DNA of 64,000 nt from Ypsolopha sequella (lineage: Eukaryota > Arthropoda > Insecta > Lepidoptera > Ypsolophidae). Shown in pieces: positions 40,106-52,527 of this stretch. The stretch is from contig OW203987.1 of assembly GCA_934047225.1 (NCBI GenBank), positions 3,871,501 to 3,935,500 on the forward strand. The letters run 5' to 3'. Made by a program: the position numbers and the translations under genes. The notes under the pieces were generated by a model. It ran no database searches. It worked only from the letters and a program-made list of their open reading frames with translations, and was not told where the DNA came from. Within the stretch, counting starts at the first letter, position 1. Each line of letters begins with the position of its first letter.

Positions 40106-41816
40106 TTAGGAAAGACTGGAGTGTTTCCAAAAACTTGTTGACTTTTCCAAAAGATCTTTGCAGTAAATTTCATCAAAATCTTCTTCAAAGATTTCTACTT
40201 CTTTGTTAGCTTCAAAATTCTTATCAGCAACACAAAAAAGCCCTTTAGTTTTGTTGCAAAAAAACATTTGCAGCTGGATTTGACCTTTTGATTTGTTTGT
40301 GAGACGATTATTTTTAATAAAGCTTTCTTTGCCTTGTGTGGTCATGGGACATTTTATTTCTATGACATATTCTTGTGTTAAGCCATCAGGAGATGCACCT
40401 AAAATAGGCCAATCACTTTTCAAAAACAGCCCACCATTTTCGATTACAAATTTTCTCAATTTTGCTACTTTTGCCCTAACATCAGGTTCCAGTACTTTGC
40501 CTCTTCGCATTGCAGGAGTTTCTGGTATGGTTGCACCGAATATTTGCTCAACTAATGAACCATCAGGGGTTTTGCAATGGGCGGCGTCGTGTATTTTTGA
40601 CGCGGTTATTCTGCAATATCGCATCTCATGCCATAAAGGAGACTGAGCTTGAGATAGAGTTTCTTGTTCTATTTTTGAACACTTTTCTGGTGTTTGTTTT
40701 GTTGTACAATAATCGATGAAGCCTTGTGCACTGTTCGTGTCGTTACCTTCTTTTTTATAATCATTTATCAAGTTATGCAATGATAATTTCGTAAGTTCAT
40801 TCTGTGTAACGTAACTTGTTAACTGAATCCTAATAGAATTTAACTGTATATTGTGCACCAGTTTGTTAAAAAATTGTTCACTTCTTACATTAGCGTTATC
40901 GTCAATATCTCCAGCGCTGGAACCGATATCTTTGGCTTTTATAAATTTCAAGGTTGTGCCCACTGTGGCCAGTTTTGGTTTGGCCCAATAACATTTTTTT
41001 TCAGTTGGAGAAGGCTCTTCACTGCGTCTGTGTATCCACATAAGAAATGCTACACTATGTTTGCAACCTCCTTTTTGTGCAGCACAATCATGACAAGTAA
41101 CATCAATAATAGTTTTATCATTTTCTTCACATTTGAGAGTGCAGCTATAACCTTTAGTTTTTACTTTATGCTCCGGTGTTATTCTTGCCTTTACTGTGCA
41201 CACATTTCCATTTCTTTGGACTTGGACATACCCTACGGCATCGTCGCCATATGACTCTCGTACAGACCTGTAATAATCATACAGCATTAAATACCTACAT
41301 CACATTACCTGATGCGGTTGCACCATTTAAGTGCATCGAAACAAAAAACATGGTAGGTATCCGCTAATGTTAGTTAATCTACGGCGCGCTCCCGGTCTAT
41401 AATGTTTAGGTGAACTTGAAACCGGCACTTACTAAATCGCAATGAATCATGCCTGCAGTTGCCTGCTTACAAAAACATCAACTCGAACTCCGTAGGAAGA
41501 AATAATGTAGGTACTTGACTTGACTAACGTTTTTATGATGGAGTGTGTTATGCTGTCCATGTACCTTTTTACCCAGGTTATTTTATTATTTTCACATTAC
41601 CTACCGCAACAGCCATGGGAAAAAGTACCTAGGCCTAAACTCACTAACTAACACATTAAATTTGGTAGGTACTTACCGTTGAAGCTTCCAACCTCGGATT
41701 TCAGCGCTGGTATACTTCACATGATTGTTTAAGTATTCAAAAACCATGAAAGAATCCACTTTAGGTAGATTATCTGACTGTCCTTTTTCGAATCCATCTT
41801 CCAATTTGTTGCTCAT
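40106..41816 (-). CDS. ISL2EU YqaJ-type nuclease protein, two exons
   Basis: Exon 1 (41816-41677) starts MSNKLEDGFEKGQSD and contains LPKVDSFMVFEYLNNHVKYT; donor CAACG|GTAAGT. Exon 2 starts at 41267 after GATTATTACAG and runs to the stop at 40106, phase 2 to 2, giving about 433 residues. A SWIM-like zinc finger (VTCHDCAAQKGGCKHSVAF) precedes a YqaJ/lambda-exonuclease-type core: WHEMRYCRITASK, RRGKVLEPDVR, LGASPDG, VIEIKCP, QIQLQMF. The D, E and K of the PD-(D/E)xK-type site are present. The role in transposition is not known to me. The frame is intact, unlike its partner transposase. Confidence 0.8.
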
Positions 41817-42171
41817 TATTACAGAACACCGAAACAATAAACCGATAATGCATAAAACTCGAAAAAAAACCGAGTGTTCGCTACTAATCACGAATGTGCG
41901 TACTGGACGACTGCGATCGCGCGGGGTCTGTGTGTGATGACGACATCGGTATCCACGGGCGGGAGGCGCGCGTTTTAAAATCAAGCCCAATAAAATATTA
42001 AATAACTTTGCCATTTATGGACGGATTTCAAAAAATCAAAAAGTAGTGTACTCAGAAAATCATAACACATGCAATGTAATAGTCAAAATTGGATTCTCCC
42101 GTTATGTGACTTATCCTCGTTGCAGATGAGCTGATTATTAAATGATAAATTGATAATCTCATCAAGCAATA

Positions 42172-42500
42172 ATGGGCGGTTGTGCGATCCGTAATTGTAA
42201 AAATCGCTCTGAAAAAGGCGGAATAATTAGACTTTTTACTTTTCCCAAAAATGAATTGATGGCTCAAGAGTGGCTTCGCTATTGTGGTCCAAAAGCCAGC
42301 ATCAGAAATTGTAAGTCCTACTTACCCCATTTATCCAATATAATTGTATATATACTTACATCGTTTCCTATTTACATGGATTTTTACAATATTTACAGTA
42401 CATAGAAGGTATTTCGGGGCGCGAAAAATCAATCTGCTATGTATCTAGATCTCATATTTGTGAAAAAATGTTCTATTTTGCGAGTTTCCACGAGCAAATT
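42172..42500 (+). pseudogene. Second THAP-domain exon pair, decayed
   Basis: Exon 1 (42172-42310) starts MGGCAIRNCKNRSEKGG with FTFPKN and WLRYCG, a THAP start with C-x4-C, and ends at GTAAGT. After a short intron, TTTACAG leads into YIEGISGREKSICYV then SRSHICEKMF, where the expected C-x2-H cysteine reads serine. The frame stops soon after and no nuclease part follows. It may be a remnant of another THAP element or gene. Confidence 0.55.
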
Positions 42501-43528
42501 GGCTGTAATTGTACAAGTTTGAAAAGATGATGCAACTCTTCCCTTGGCGTTTGGTCCAAAATTTGAAAACCTTTTATCCACGAATAAAACCTATGCCAAT
42601 CCATAGATCAGCAGTAGCAACTTTTAGCACGACACCAAAAAAATCTAAGAAGGGAAAACAGATATGGTAAAAAAATATAATGTGGTTTTTTCTTATTCAT
42701 GATATTTCATGGCTGCGTTTCTGTTTATTATGCGTTTAATCGCTCCTTTCGATTTGCAACTATTTTTTTTAACCGAGACGTAAGATTGGCATACGGTATC
42801 ACATTTTTTTAAGCATTAATAAATAATGGTTTCTTTCCAACATTATTTTTCGACATGCAAAATTTTTTTTTTTTTTGGTCGACTTCACTTTCTGGATATC
42901 CTTCGAAAAAATTACATGAATAATTAAAATTTTTTGGGGATGATTTCTAGGCAAAAGACCAGATAAAATAATAATAAAAAATTCCTCATGAATTTATCAA
43001 TTCCGTGCTCTCTCACGTTCATGTATTTTTTTGCTGCATTTTTTTTCGTAGTAATTATTTTGGTCTATGTGTGGTATTTATTCTAAGAAAAGTAAGTTAT
43101 AGTGACAAATTTTATGTAATATTTATATGAAGCTCTAAGATCACGTTAAATTTCGTTACGTGCAGAAGTTAGTGTGGTGTTTTCCATACGCTTTATTTAT
43201 TACTTTGAATGGCGAATTTTCACTAGTATTTTCTTTCACAGCGAGAGTGTGTTCAGTGAGTGTGTGTTTGCGACTTCTGACTACATAAAGCCATTAAGGG
43301 ACATTTTATTGAATACTTCCCACTTTAGCCGCCACACCCATCCCTCTGCAGCTGAAAAGTTAAAATCCACATGCATTCCTAGTAATTTATTTCTAAGGAC
43401 ATAAAAATTTCCACGATTCCCGAATTTTAAAGTTTGAGAACCGTCGATAGCGTGATGACGTACTCAAGTTCCCCCATTTTGGAACACAAAACCTCCACAC
43501 ATCACCAAGGAACATACCTTGTTTTATT
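42500..43528. other. Intergenic, nothing recognised
   Basis: AT-rich with several T runs. No coding or repeat signal I can support. Confidence 0.4.
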
Positions 43529-43626
43529 CCCCGCGTTCCGAAATAGAATTATTTCGCTAAAATCGATTACGAAAGTATGAAGTGAATGGCTTATAATCCA
43601 TTGTAATTCTATTACGGACCGCAGGG
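43529..43626. repeat. Small foldback MITE (family G), copy 2
   Basis: Nearly identical to 1046-1143 (TCGCTAAAATCGATTACGAA in both). Confidence 0.75.
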
Positions 43627-43742
43627 AATTATACCATGTGTATATTATAGTGTAGGTTTTCACTGGGGTGGTTGTGGAACGGTTGAGAGAATTTAACATT
43701 TACCCGGGTGTTTAGGAACGCAAAAATAAATCAGAGCCTCGT

Positions 43743-43941
43743 TCAGTTTAATTATCGGGCGACACCGCCCGCCGCGCGCCGCTTCGGTAGCTTGACATGC
43801 CAGCCATCTCTTTTGCACGTGTTAAATTTGTATATGCTGCTGTCAGTGTTAAGCGCCCCTCAACCACAGTTGTGCCTCAACGGCGGGTGATCAAATTGAA
43901 CGCAGCCTGAAGGTGACGGACTCACAATTTAATGCTGATGG
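43743..43941 (+). promoter_or_regulatory. Candidate alpha-Spectrin leader exon A
   Basis: An initiator-like TCAGTT starts a GC-richer stretch that ends at a strong donor (GATGG|GTAAGTC). Upstream of and co-directional with alpha-Spectrin. Part of it (CCATCTCTTTTGCACG) also occurs in the foldback element near 12.9 kb, which weakens the case. Confidence 0.2.
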
Positions 43942-44204
43942 GTAAGTCGAATAATTTCACGAGTTAAGTCGGGTTAATCTCTCCTACGTTAAAGATTATA
44001 AGTTAACTTTTTGCATTGTTAAATGTTTTCAGCAGTAGGAAAAGTTCTGCCGTGGTTTTGATAAGATTTGGGCAGACAGAAAGTTAGTAAATTAATGTGT
44101 TCATTAGTGTGTTCATTACTCATCCCCAAATAGTTTTATCTACTCCCATACTGCAAAGAGGTAATTGCAACATCAAAAGCAGTTTAATGTACCTTGTTTA
44201 TCCG

Positions 44205-44345
44205 ATGTTAGAATATTTTATTATAACACCGCGATTCTGCTTTGCGGTTGGCCCAATTTATTATAACTCCGCTAGAGAGCCAATCAACAACATAGACGAG
44301 AAATATAAGAACTAAGCTTATTTCTTAAGCCACGCCCCCTGGGGG
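44205..44345. repeat. Dispersed repeat shared with 29.1 kb
   Basis: TTATTATAACACCGCGATTCTG and TTTCTTAAGCCACGCCC match 29100-29200. Confidence 0.6.
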
Positions 44346-44689
44346 GTTTTCAAAGACAATAAAAAAAAAAACGACTCGATAGATGGTGCAGCCTGTACTA
44401 AAAGTGTCAAAAATGTCTTTCTGGGAACACGGGATTCTTTTGTTTCTCAATTTTTTTCAGGCAAAATCGGCAAAATTCTTATGACCGTCTTTACTTCGTT
44501 TTGTGTGCGCTAGTGATTTCATAGTTTTTTTTTTCTTGATACCCAATGGACCTTGCTATATTTCGGATTCTGACAAACCTTGCTATGTATATTATATATA
44601 ACTAAGTTTTTAGGCATTTCGACGTCTTCAGTGGGGTCCCCATATAGAAGCCCTCTGTGGTAGGCTTACTTCAGCAGCATACGCTGTTA

Positions 44690-45150
44690 CGCAAATTACT
44701 GATGTAGATACTGCTAGATTAGTCTATTTTAGTTACTTTCACACCATTATGTTATTATGTCATACGACATGCCAAAGAGCCGCGGATAGAGACGTAGTCT
44801 TTGTTTTGCAAAAGAGAACAATTCGCGCAATTTGTAATATAAAGCACCAGGATTCGTTAAGAGAAAAATTCAAAGAAATTCATATGTTAACAGCTGTTCT
44901 TTGTGAATTTATTTACTTACCAAGTTCTTAGATATATCAGAAAAAATATTGAGTCTTTCCCGAAGTTTGACGAGCAACACTGTAAGAAACTAGAAATAAA
45001 TGTAAACTGGCTTTTCAAATAATCAGACTTTTTAAAGTGAATACCTCTTTCGTATAACATGGCATAAGATTTTATAATAAACTTCCAAAGGAGGTCCTTA
45101 CTTTGTCAGAGAATAAGTTTAAACTTGTATATTAAGCAGGGCCTACTGAA
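44690..45150 (+). mobile_element. Non-LTR retrotransposon fragment
   Basis: The frame 44749-44930 includes FVLQKRTIRAICNI, the same block as RAVRTIVQV in the fragment at 3.5-4.5 kb, from the end of a LINE reverse transcriptase. Frames are broken on both sides. Confidence 0.6.
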
Positions 45151-45339
45151 AGCATTTTTCCCATTTTAGCATTTAACACACACGCATCGCCGCAGCGATA
45201 GACTGTGCAACAGGTTGCAAAGAGCTATAAACGGCCATTTCGCATGACTTTGACAAACATCGATGCAAGCATTGAGCATCGTAAATAATTTACGATTACA
45301 ATATTTTGGTACCCATGGTTCCTGAACGGGTGTTTTTCT

Positions 45340-45930
45340 AATTTTTCGTGAAATTGTTAGTTGAAAATATTATAACTAAATTTAATATTTTTAATGGTCG
45401 TAGAAAAAGTATTGTGTGCAATTGAACATAACAAGACATTGCAAAACAAGCACTTCGTAATCAACGGGTTGCAAACTTTATCACTGCGGACGCATCACTT
45501 TTGTTAAACGCGTCATTTGACAAGCATCGATGCAAGTACCGCGCATCGCAAATAATTTCTGATGCTCTCTGCATCGTATTCGTATACAAGCCACAAATTC
45601 ATATGTGCCGGTGGCGAAGACTGTCATACAGTGAAGATCGAAGCCATAAAATGCATATCGGAACAGATAAGTTTGTGGCTCTATTGGTTATCTGTCATTT
45701 TGACAGGTTAAAAAATTGTCGTTTATCAATTATCATACAAACATCGCCGCAATCCGTTGCAGAGTTTATCGCTGCAATTGCATCGTGTGTGTTAAATCGA
45801 GTGTTTGTTTTGCATGAGGATCTCAATGTCTACTTATGTTCAGTTGCACATAATACTTTATCTACGATCATTAAAAATATCGTCTTTAATTATAATATTT
45901 TCAACTAACAATTTCACGAACAATGAGAAG
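45340..45930. repeat. Foldback element, about 590 bp
   Basis: CGTGAAATTGTTAGTTGAAA (45349) meets the inverse TTTCAACTAACAATTTCACG (45899), with pairing continuing inward over about 85 bp. Confidence 0.75.
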
Positions 45931-46084
45931 AAGAACCCTCGTTCTCCCATGATCTCTCAAAAAGCAGCAAGCAAAGCAAGAGAAAAAGAGAGACTTTGTG
46001 TTTAATGTTATCGGCAAGTACTGTACGACTTATAAAAAAAAAACTTCATGTTAAAATGGTAAAATTTGGAACACAGTTCGTTTA

Positions 46085-46205
46085 AGGCCGCCGACGCGAC
46101 GGGTGTGTGCTTTGCATTTCGAGTGATTTCAAACGAGAAATTTCATGAAAATATTGAAAAAGTGGTGAATAAACTAGTATCTACTGATTCCAATTTTTAT
46201 CGTGG
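46085..46205 (+). promoter_or_regulatory. Candidate alpha-Spectrin leader exon B
   Basis: A stretch beginning GGCCGCCGACGCGACGGG ends at a strong donor CGTGG|GTAAGTC, 4.3 kb upstream of the first coding exon, whose acceptor needs a noncoding exon to join. Chosen on donor strength and position only. Confidence 0.3.
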
Positions 46206-46699
46206 GTAAGTCGTTGCAAAATTTGGTTACCAAGTTCAAAATATGGCTAGCAATTTTATGATTTTGGGTGGTTGTATCTTATCTGTGACACACCCAATCT
46301 ATAAAAAATCTGGTTTCTTGCCAATTTCTTGAGGCAACAAACTATTGTAGCCGGATGAGAGGAACAAACCAAATCATAGTTCCCGTAGGCTAGTTCGCCG
46401 GAAATCTAAATATGCATTAGTCGTTACCCATATTAGGTTTATTTTGGAGCATTACGTCATGGTAGTTGGGGCGGAAGGAATGCGGTGATTGATATTGGTG
46501 TAGCTAGCTGTAGCGCGTAGCCGGCGGTGACTGGCGGAGGGCGTAATTACAGTATCAGCGGAGTCGGCGATGCGTGCCCCGACGGAATCTGGAACACCAA
46601 TTCTTTCACGAAGTTATCCGCGATATTGTGACTGCACTTTCTAGAGAGTTTGTAATTGGTATCACTTCTGTTTATTGGAATACAGAGTACTTATTGATT

Positions 46700-47107
46700 T
46701 CTAAGTTTATATAGGTGTGGAGGTGTGTATATTTGAGACAAATTTTCCATCTTGGGCCATGTTATGATGTTGAAACATCAATATGACTTAACATATTCAT
46801 AGAATATAATTATTATAACTTGCTTGTCGCAATCAACATTTTGCTAATTTTACGTTGTAACCTAATTAACATTCTGAGTGACTGGGGGGGGCATGATCAT
46901 GCCTGGAAGTCTATTGTAAATCAATGGTTATTGAAAATCAATAATTCTACTGGTAACCATTATTCTTAATTATTACTAATAGACTAGAACTTTAGGAGTG
47001 TGTACAGCGCAAACTAAAAATAAAAAAAATATATGTTATAAAAAATATAATTAAAAAAAGAGCAAATTGTATTATTAGAAACGTTGTATATCTTGTCTCT
47101 ACTTACA
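46700..47107. other. Intergenic, nothing recognised
   Basis: AT-rich spacer without coding signals. Confidence 0.4.
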
Positions 47108-47440
47108 CCGCAAGCTAGCTCAGGGGTAGAGGGCTGGCCTCTCAATCTTGAGATCCAGGTTCGATCCCCGGTCAGGCATGCATCAATGAGTTTTTGGGAA
47201 ATTTTGTGCATAGTATTTGTTTTACTTACTACTAACTGAATGGTGAAGGAAAAAATTGTAAGGAAACTTCCATGCCCAAAAAAAGCGTGTATTTGTGCCC
47301 GAAGTACGGTGATAGGGCTCACAATCCATTACAACGTAATAATTGTCAGTGAAACCCCAGTGTACAGACTATGGACTGTGACATACATTTCACAGTTTAC
47401 ACTCGGAACAACTCTGACAACCCCTCATACATATTTATAT
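47108..47440 (+). repeat. tRNA-headed SINE, best copy
   Basis: GCTAGCTCAGGGGTAGAGGG resembles box A and GGTTCGATCCCCGG box B of a tRNA. A core with GGTGAAGGAAAAAATTGTAAGG and a GAAGTACGGTGATAGGGCTC end follows. The same core is at 59490-59690. Confidence 0.65.
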
Positions 47441-47689
47441 AATTATTAAAAAATGTTTATTGACATCAAGATACCCAATACATAGCAAGTAACCACACTC
47501 TGTATAGAAGTTGTGCAATGCTGTATCAATTTACAGATATCAAATAATAATGCAGTGAAAACACCAAAATTATTGGACTGAGACAACCACTCAGTCATAT
47601 CTGTATGTGTCTAATTTTATTGAAATTGGATTATGTTTTTTTGGCTATGATGGACTTTCTCCTATTAATATCTCAAAGTTGTGCGTACA

Positions 47690-48295
47690 TACACATACAC
47701 ACGCCAGTCTACCAGCGGGGTAGGCAGAGACTATAGATTTCCATCTGTTATGGTCTTGGTACACCTCTTTCATCTCTTGCACATCCATCAGTCAAGTCAT
47801 ACAAGCTTGTCTATTCTGGTTGCTTTGACTTGGCACTTTTTTGTCAATATAGTGTTAAAGTTGTTTACATACATACATACATACATATACTCACACCTAT
47901 CTCCCAGAAGAGTAGGTAATTAAATAACTTAAAAGCAAAACAAAAGACTGAAATTAAGTAAACTATCAGAAATGAATGATTGTCTGATAAAAAATTATAC
48001 TTTGTATCAATTACCTATTTACATACATCTCATTTCTGTTTCCAAGAGAGGTAGGCAGACAATACAGATTTTCATGTGCTATATTGTTGGCACACATCTT
48101 TTGTTTGCACATCTGTTCATCAATGATTTGGTCAGCGTACATCCTTATATGGCGGCCTGGTCAACCTATACACTTGCCATAATTTTTATTTGTATTCCTA
48201 TTTCTATTCTAGTTCCTACCATCTTCTTTAGGGTGGCAACATTTCTTTATGTTGATTTTTCCACTCTATCATTATGTCAAACCACGCCTACAATG
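47690..48295 (+). repeat. Tandem pieces of ACATACAT/GTAGGCAGAGAC SINE
   Basis: Three consecutive partial copies: 47690-47830 (GGGGTAGGCAGAGACTATAG), 47868-47915 (ACAT repeats then CTCCCAGAAGAGTAGG) and 48015-48180 (GAGGTAGGCAGACAATACAG). This SINE type is very common in Lepidoptera. Confidence 0.6.
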
Positions 48296-48384
48296 TAAGA
48301 AATATGATGTGAAAAAGGGGTTGAGTTTAGTAGGTACAAAGATAGTGCAGGTTTATCAGCTTCGCCAATAAAATAGTTATCATA

Positions 48385-49050
48385 TTGGGTGCTAAGGTTT
48401 ATGGAGGTTCCATCAGTCACCATAACTGCAATAATGTACAATGTTCTAGTGTAGGACTGGCCATAGAGTAAGGGTGGCAATTGCCAACCGGGCCCTAGCC
48501 TGCGCGGGCCCCTCCCAGGCTTACTACTATGCTAAACAGTTTACACAGGATGAGAAATTTTCAATGTTCATTCTCTTCGTCTAAGGATTCTGCAAAACTA
48601 TCTATTTCATTATTTGTGTCCATGAACGAAACATAATTTTCGAGATATTAGAGTAAAAACAAAATATGTTGTAATAAATATTAATTGTAGGTATAAAAAA
48701 AGAAAACTTCAAGGTTTGGAATTAAAAAAAAAACATAACACTATCTGAGCCCCTTAGGCGCAGTCCGACGCTGCAATGTTTTTTACTTGTTTCAAAAGAA
48801 ATATTGATAGGGTTTTTGCTACTAAATATTGCAATAAACTTTGCAAGTTTTCACAGCTAAAGCTTAAACGGTTACATCATACATGCAAATAATTGACTAT
48901 GAAAATTTGCCAAGTTCTATATATTCAGTAGCAAGAACCCTAACAAACTTTCTTTTAAAACAGGTGAAGAATGGTGTACATTATTGCAGTTATGGCTTTT
49001 GAGTTATGTATGCCTGAAGGGATCTCCATAAACCTTCAGTACCCAAATTG
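48385..49050. mobile_element. About 665-bp nested foldback element
   Basis: The outer arms TTATGGAGGTTCCATCAG and ATAACTGCAATAATGTACA near 48400-48440 pair with 48970-49045. The inner arms TAGGGTTTTTGCTACTAAAT and TTCAGTAGCAAGAACCCTA near 48810 and 48935 form a second palindrome. Confidence 0.7.
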
Positions 49051-50487
49051 AACTAAATTCTTTTTAACTTGACACTTACGATCTATTAAACTGTATGTAT
49101 CCAAAAGGTCTATCTATTTAAGTTGGTCGTCAATAACTTCTGGAATTATTACTTATAAGTATGTTTCTGAATTTTTTCTTTGCATATGGCCCATGACCCA
49201 TCTTTATGCCCAATTTCAAGTTTCTAAGTCACCCGTATCTGGTTTAGGTATTATATGAGTGAGTCAGTCAGTGATAAAAATAGTGATTTTTAGACGTGAA
49301 TATCTCTGAGACTGTTAAGTTTCATTTACGAAATTAAGGATTTTAGGTACTTGCGGAGACCTTAACATCGACGCAAAATTGCAACTTCGTTGGTACAATA
49401 GGAAATTAGCTACAAGGGGACAAAAAGTACCTCGAAATGGTTCATGTAATCTAAAACACGGCTGTTCGTCGAACTCTGCCCTGGTTATTGCTCACATAAA
49501 TAAAAAAATAAAAAGATTTTTATTCAACAGAACACAACACAAAACACATAATACTTTAAGACTGTTTAAGATAAGACAGGTTCTGTTGAAAAGGTTGGGC
49601 ACTCAGCTTTTGTCCCTTAAGCCAGAAGCAAAGGGACGCTGTTATTCTGTCACTTCCTCACATTGCTCACATTTCAGTAGTCCTTGGGCTCCACCTCATT
49701 GTTTATCAAATACATTATAAAATAAATCAGTTTGTTTTGTAAACCACCAAATGTTTGCTTGTATTATCTCATCCAGTGATAAAGCTGAACAGGATGAGTC
49801 ATGAAGGTCGTGTGATGTCAGAAACCGGCGGCCTCAAACTGTTCATATTGATGTTAAGCATGCCATGACCTTTACATACCCGTACAAGACTTTAGTTGCC
49901 AACCTCTCTTTATTAAGTGCATCTAAAGAAATCAATGATTTATTTAAGTAATATTATAAAACAAACTGTAAATTCAATCTAAGAGTTTATAGCCTCTCGC
50001 TCGTCAGGTCTCAAGTTGATTTGGCCAGGTTGTAATGACTCAATCGTTGGCTACACCTGCGCCTGTTGAAAGCAATAAATCTCTAAGAGTGTTGATGCCT
50101 GCCATCTTGCTTTTTTTGTCGATGACTGAGTCTAGTGTAGTTTTTGCGTTATTAACGTTCAATTCAGTTTTTGCGCGCTCAGATACTTCTTATGACTTTA
50201 CGATCAGCTTGAATGCTTTCTTAAAGTTAATACTTGCGATTGTCTTATTATAAATTATTATGTTATTCCCTTGAGAATGCCGATAAGGCGAAACTAGTTG
50301 GGGTTAATTTTGCTGTAAATTAAATTGTGAAACAGTACAAGTGTTTGTTTTCATCCATGAATGCTTTCTTCCTTAGTTTCCTTATAACGAAATTATTTAG
50401 TCACAAATTTGCCACAACTTGAAACTACAGTCCATGGTTATAGCCATATTGTAGAAGTATTTTATTTTTGTGTATTTTCTGTTACAG
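49050..50487. other. Upstream flank or leader intron of alpha-Spectrin
   Basis: No gene seen. Repeat traces at 49070-49330 and a degraded AAGGCGAAACTAGTTGG foldback piece at 50270-50350. Confidence 0.4.
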
Positions 50488-50506
50488 TTGACTAAATTCC
50501 TCCGCC

Positions 50507-50581
50507 ATGGAGCAGATCCCGCCTCCGAAAGAGGTGAAGATCCTCGAAACTGCCGAGGATATTCAAGAGCGCCGTGAACAG
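50507..50581 (+). CDS. alpha-Spec: alpha-Spectrin coding exon 1
   Basis: 25 codons from a well-placed ATG (CCGCCATGG) to CAG|GTAATT. The exon begins at 50488 after TGTTACAG, so 19 nt of 5' UTR precede the ATG and a separate upstream leader exon must exist. Confidence 0.94.
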
Positions 50582-52495
50582 GTAATTGATGTTTCTTATT
50601 AGTACTTTATATTGGTTATCTCAAATTGATTATAGGAGTGATTTATCTAATCTCATAATGTTAAAAGAACATGAAATCTTTTATCACAAATTTAAATTAG
50701 CCAAGTGCCTATACTGTGAACAGACTACGCCCTATTATCCCACAGGATGCTAGGTCACGTGCTAGTTTAAATGTAGAACACGGGTCATGCAATAAGAGCG
50801 TCATTTTGGTTTCCAAGACTATGATACTGTCATCTAATCTAATAATCTTTAATGTCGAAACATGCTCGTAATTTGCAATTTCGTAAAAAAGCGTTAAGTT
50901 TTAGCTTAGGTTCTTGTTTACAGGAAGGGCGTCAAACATCTTGATTTCAATGCACTTGTATGATTTTCACAGTTTCGAATATTTCTTTTGTAAGGGATAC
51001 ATTTTTTTTAACCCAATAATAAATAATAGGGTCACACTAGTGTTTTGGGTTGCGCTAAAATAATTAATAACCTTTACTAATCATTGAAATGAGATATATT
51101 TATTTATTTCATTTAATCGATGTTTGTAAGCTGTCTATTACATTGCTACGTGGCAAGAAAGATCACGGATGACATGTTTTCTCGCCCAGGTGCTGAACCG
51201 ATATGAAGACTTCAAGCAGGAGGCGCGCGCCAAGCGGGAGAAGCTCGAGGACTCTCGCCGCTTCCAGTACTTCAAGCGAGATGCCGATGAGCTCGAGTCC
51301 TGGATCCAGGAGAAGCTGCAGGCGGCCAGCGATGAGAGCTACAAGGATCCTACCAACCTTCAGGTACTTTAAATTGGGCTTTTAAAAAACACAAACTAAT
51401 AATAAAGTATAAATATTTTATTACTATAATATAAAAGGACATCTTTCTTACATCTGATCTAATTTTCCACATTTGAATTCTTCTGTCAGCTTTATCACAA
51501 CGCAGTCTTCATCATCAAAAAACTTATTCTCGTCATGCATATTCTACAGTCTGCCTCCAAACTGTCCTCATATTCTATTCAATCTTACATTCATACGTTT
51601 AATTTATTACTTTTCCACCGTCCCGCAGGCAAAGATCCAGAAGCACCAAGCGTTCGAGGCGGAGGTGGCGGCGCACTCCAACGCCATCGTGGTGCTGGAT
51701 AACACCGGCAGCGAGATGATCTCGGGCGGGCACTTCGCGGCTGAGACCATCCGGCGGCGGCTCGAGGAGCTGCACCGGCTGTGGGAGCTGCTGCTGTCCC
51801 GGCTCGCTGAGAAGGGGATGAAGCTGCAACAGGCATTAGTGCTGGTTCAGTTCCTCCGGCACTGCGATGAGGTCATGTTCTGGATACATGATAAGGTTGG
51901 TGTTGTTATACTGGAGCGAAAATTTATTTTAGTGATTCTTCAATTCAGATTTGGTACAAAATTACACTAAATACGTTATTTTATCAAATTGCTCCCAGCT
52001 AAATAATGCAAACAATGTCCTATATGAGGAACTGACATTTTCATGATATTATGGTAGCTTCAAAGTAATTGGATTTTCCGTTGTAGTGAGCTTAGCAATA
52101 AAATTAAAAAAAGAAAATACACTACTATGAAAATGTTATTTAGAATCCATCAATATTTTGGACATTATAGTTATTTAACCTTAGTTATTGTATATATTAT
52201 ATATTAGTTATTATACCCTTAGTATAATTAACCCTTAAAGTGTTTGAATGTGATGAAATCCTGGACGGCTATTGTGGCAAGTGCGAAAAAAATTGTTTGG
52301 CAGATTTCGGGTGATTTTACAAGGTATTTCCTACGGAAATGTACAATTTTCGTGCTCGCGCCAGAATCGCCGTCCTTTGACTGACTGTCAATATATACAA
52401 ACAATGTAACACCATTCACTAACACCGCAATTGTTGTCTAGGAAACATTCGTGTGCGCGGAGGAGTTCGGATCTGACCTGGAGCACGTGGAGGTG

Positions 52496-52527
<32 letters not shown>

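Larger units (their letters stand above)
37860..41975. mobile_element. ISL2EU-type DNA transposon (THAP/DDE transposase plus YqaJ nuclease)
   Basis: Two convergent genes, a THAP-DDE transposase on plus and a YqaJ-type nuclease on minus, are the known make-up of ISL2EU elements. The flanks resemble each other in inverted form: GTGACGTCATCCCACACATACC near 37885 and its counterpart GTGTGTGATGACGACATCGG near 41930. Exact ends and target duplication were not resolved. Confidence 0.75.

Noticed and set aside
41268..41287. Nuclease start at MLYDYYR
   Set aside because: The codons overlap a splice acceptor; the phase-matched upstream exon gives a better N-terminus.
47108..47185. A real tRNA gene
   Set aside because: Box-like motifs are present but a SINE body follows and related copies exist; arms were not convincing by eye.
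51591..51836. Minus-strand frames opposite alpha-Spectrin exon 3
   Set aside because: GC-rich coding exons leave long open frames on the other strand; composition is arginine/proline/alanine-rich with no known domain.
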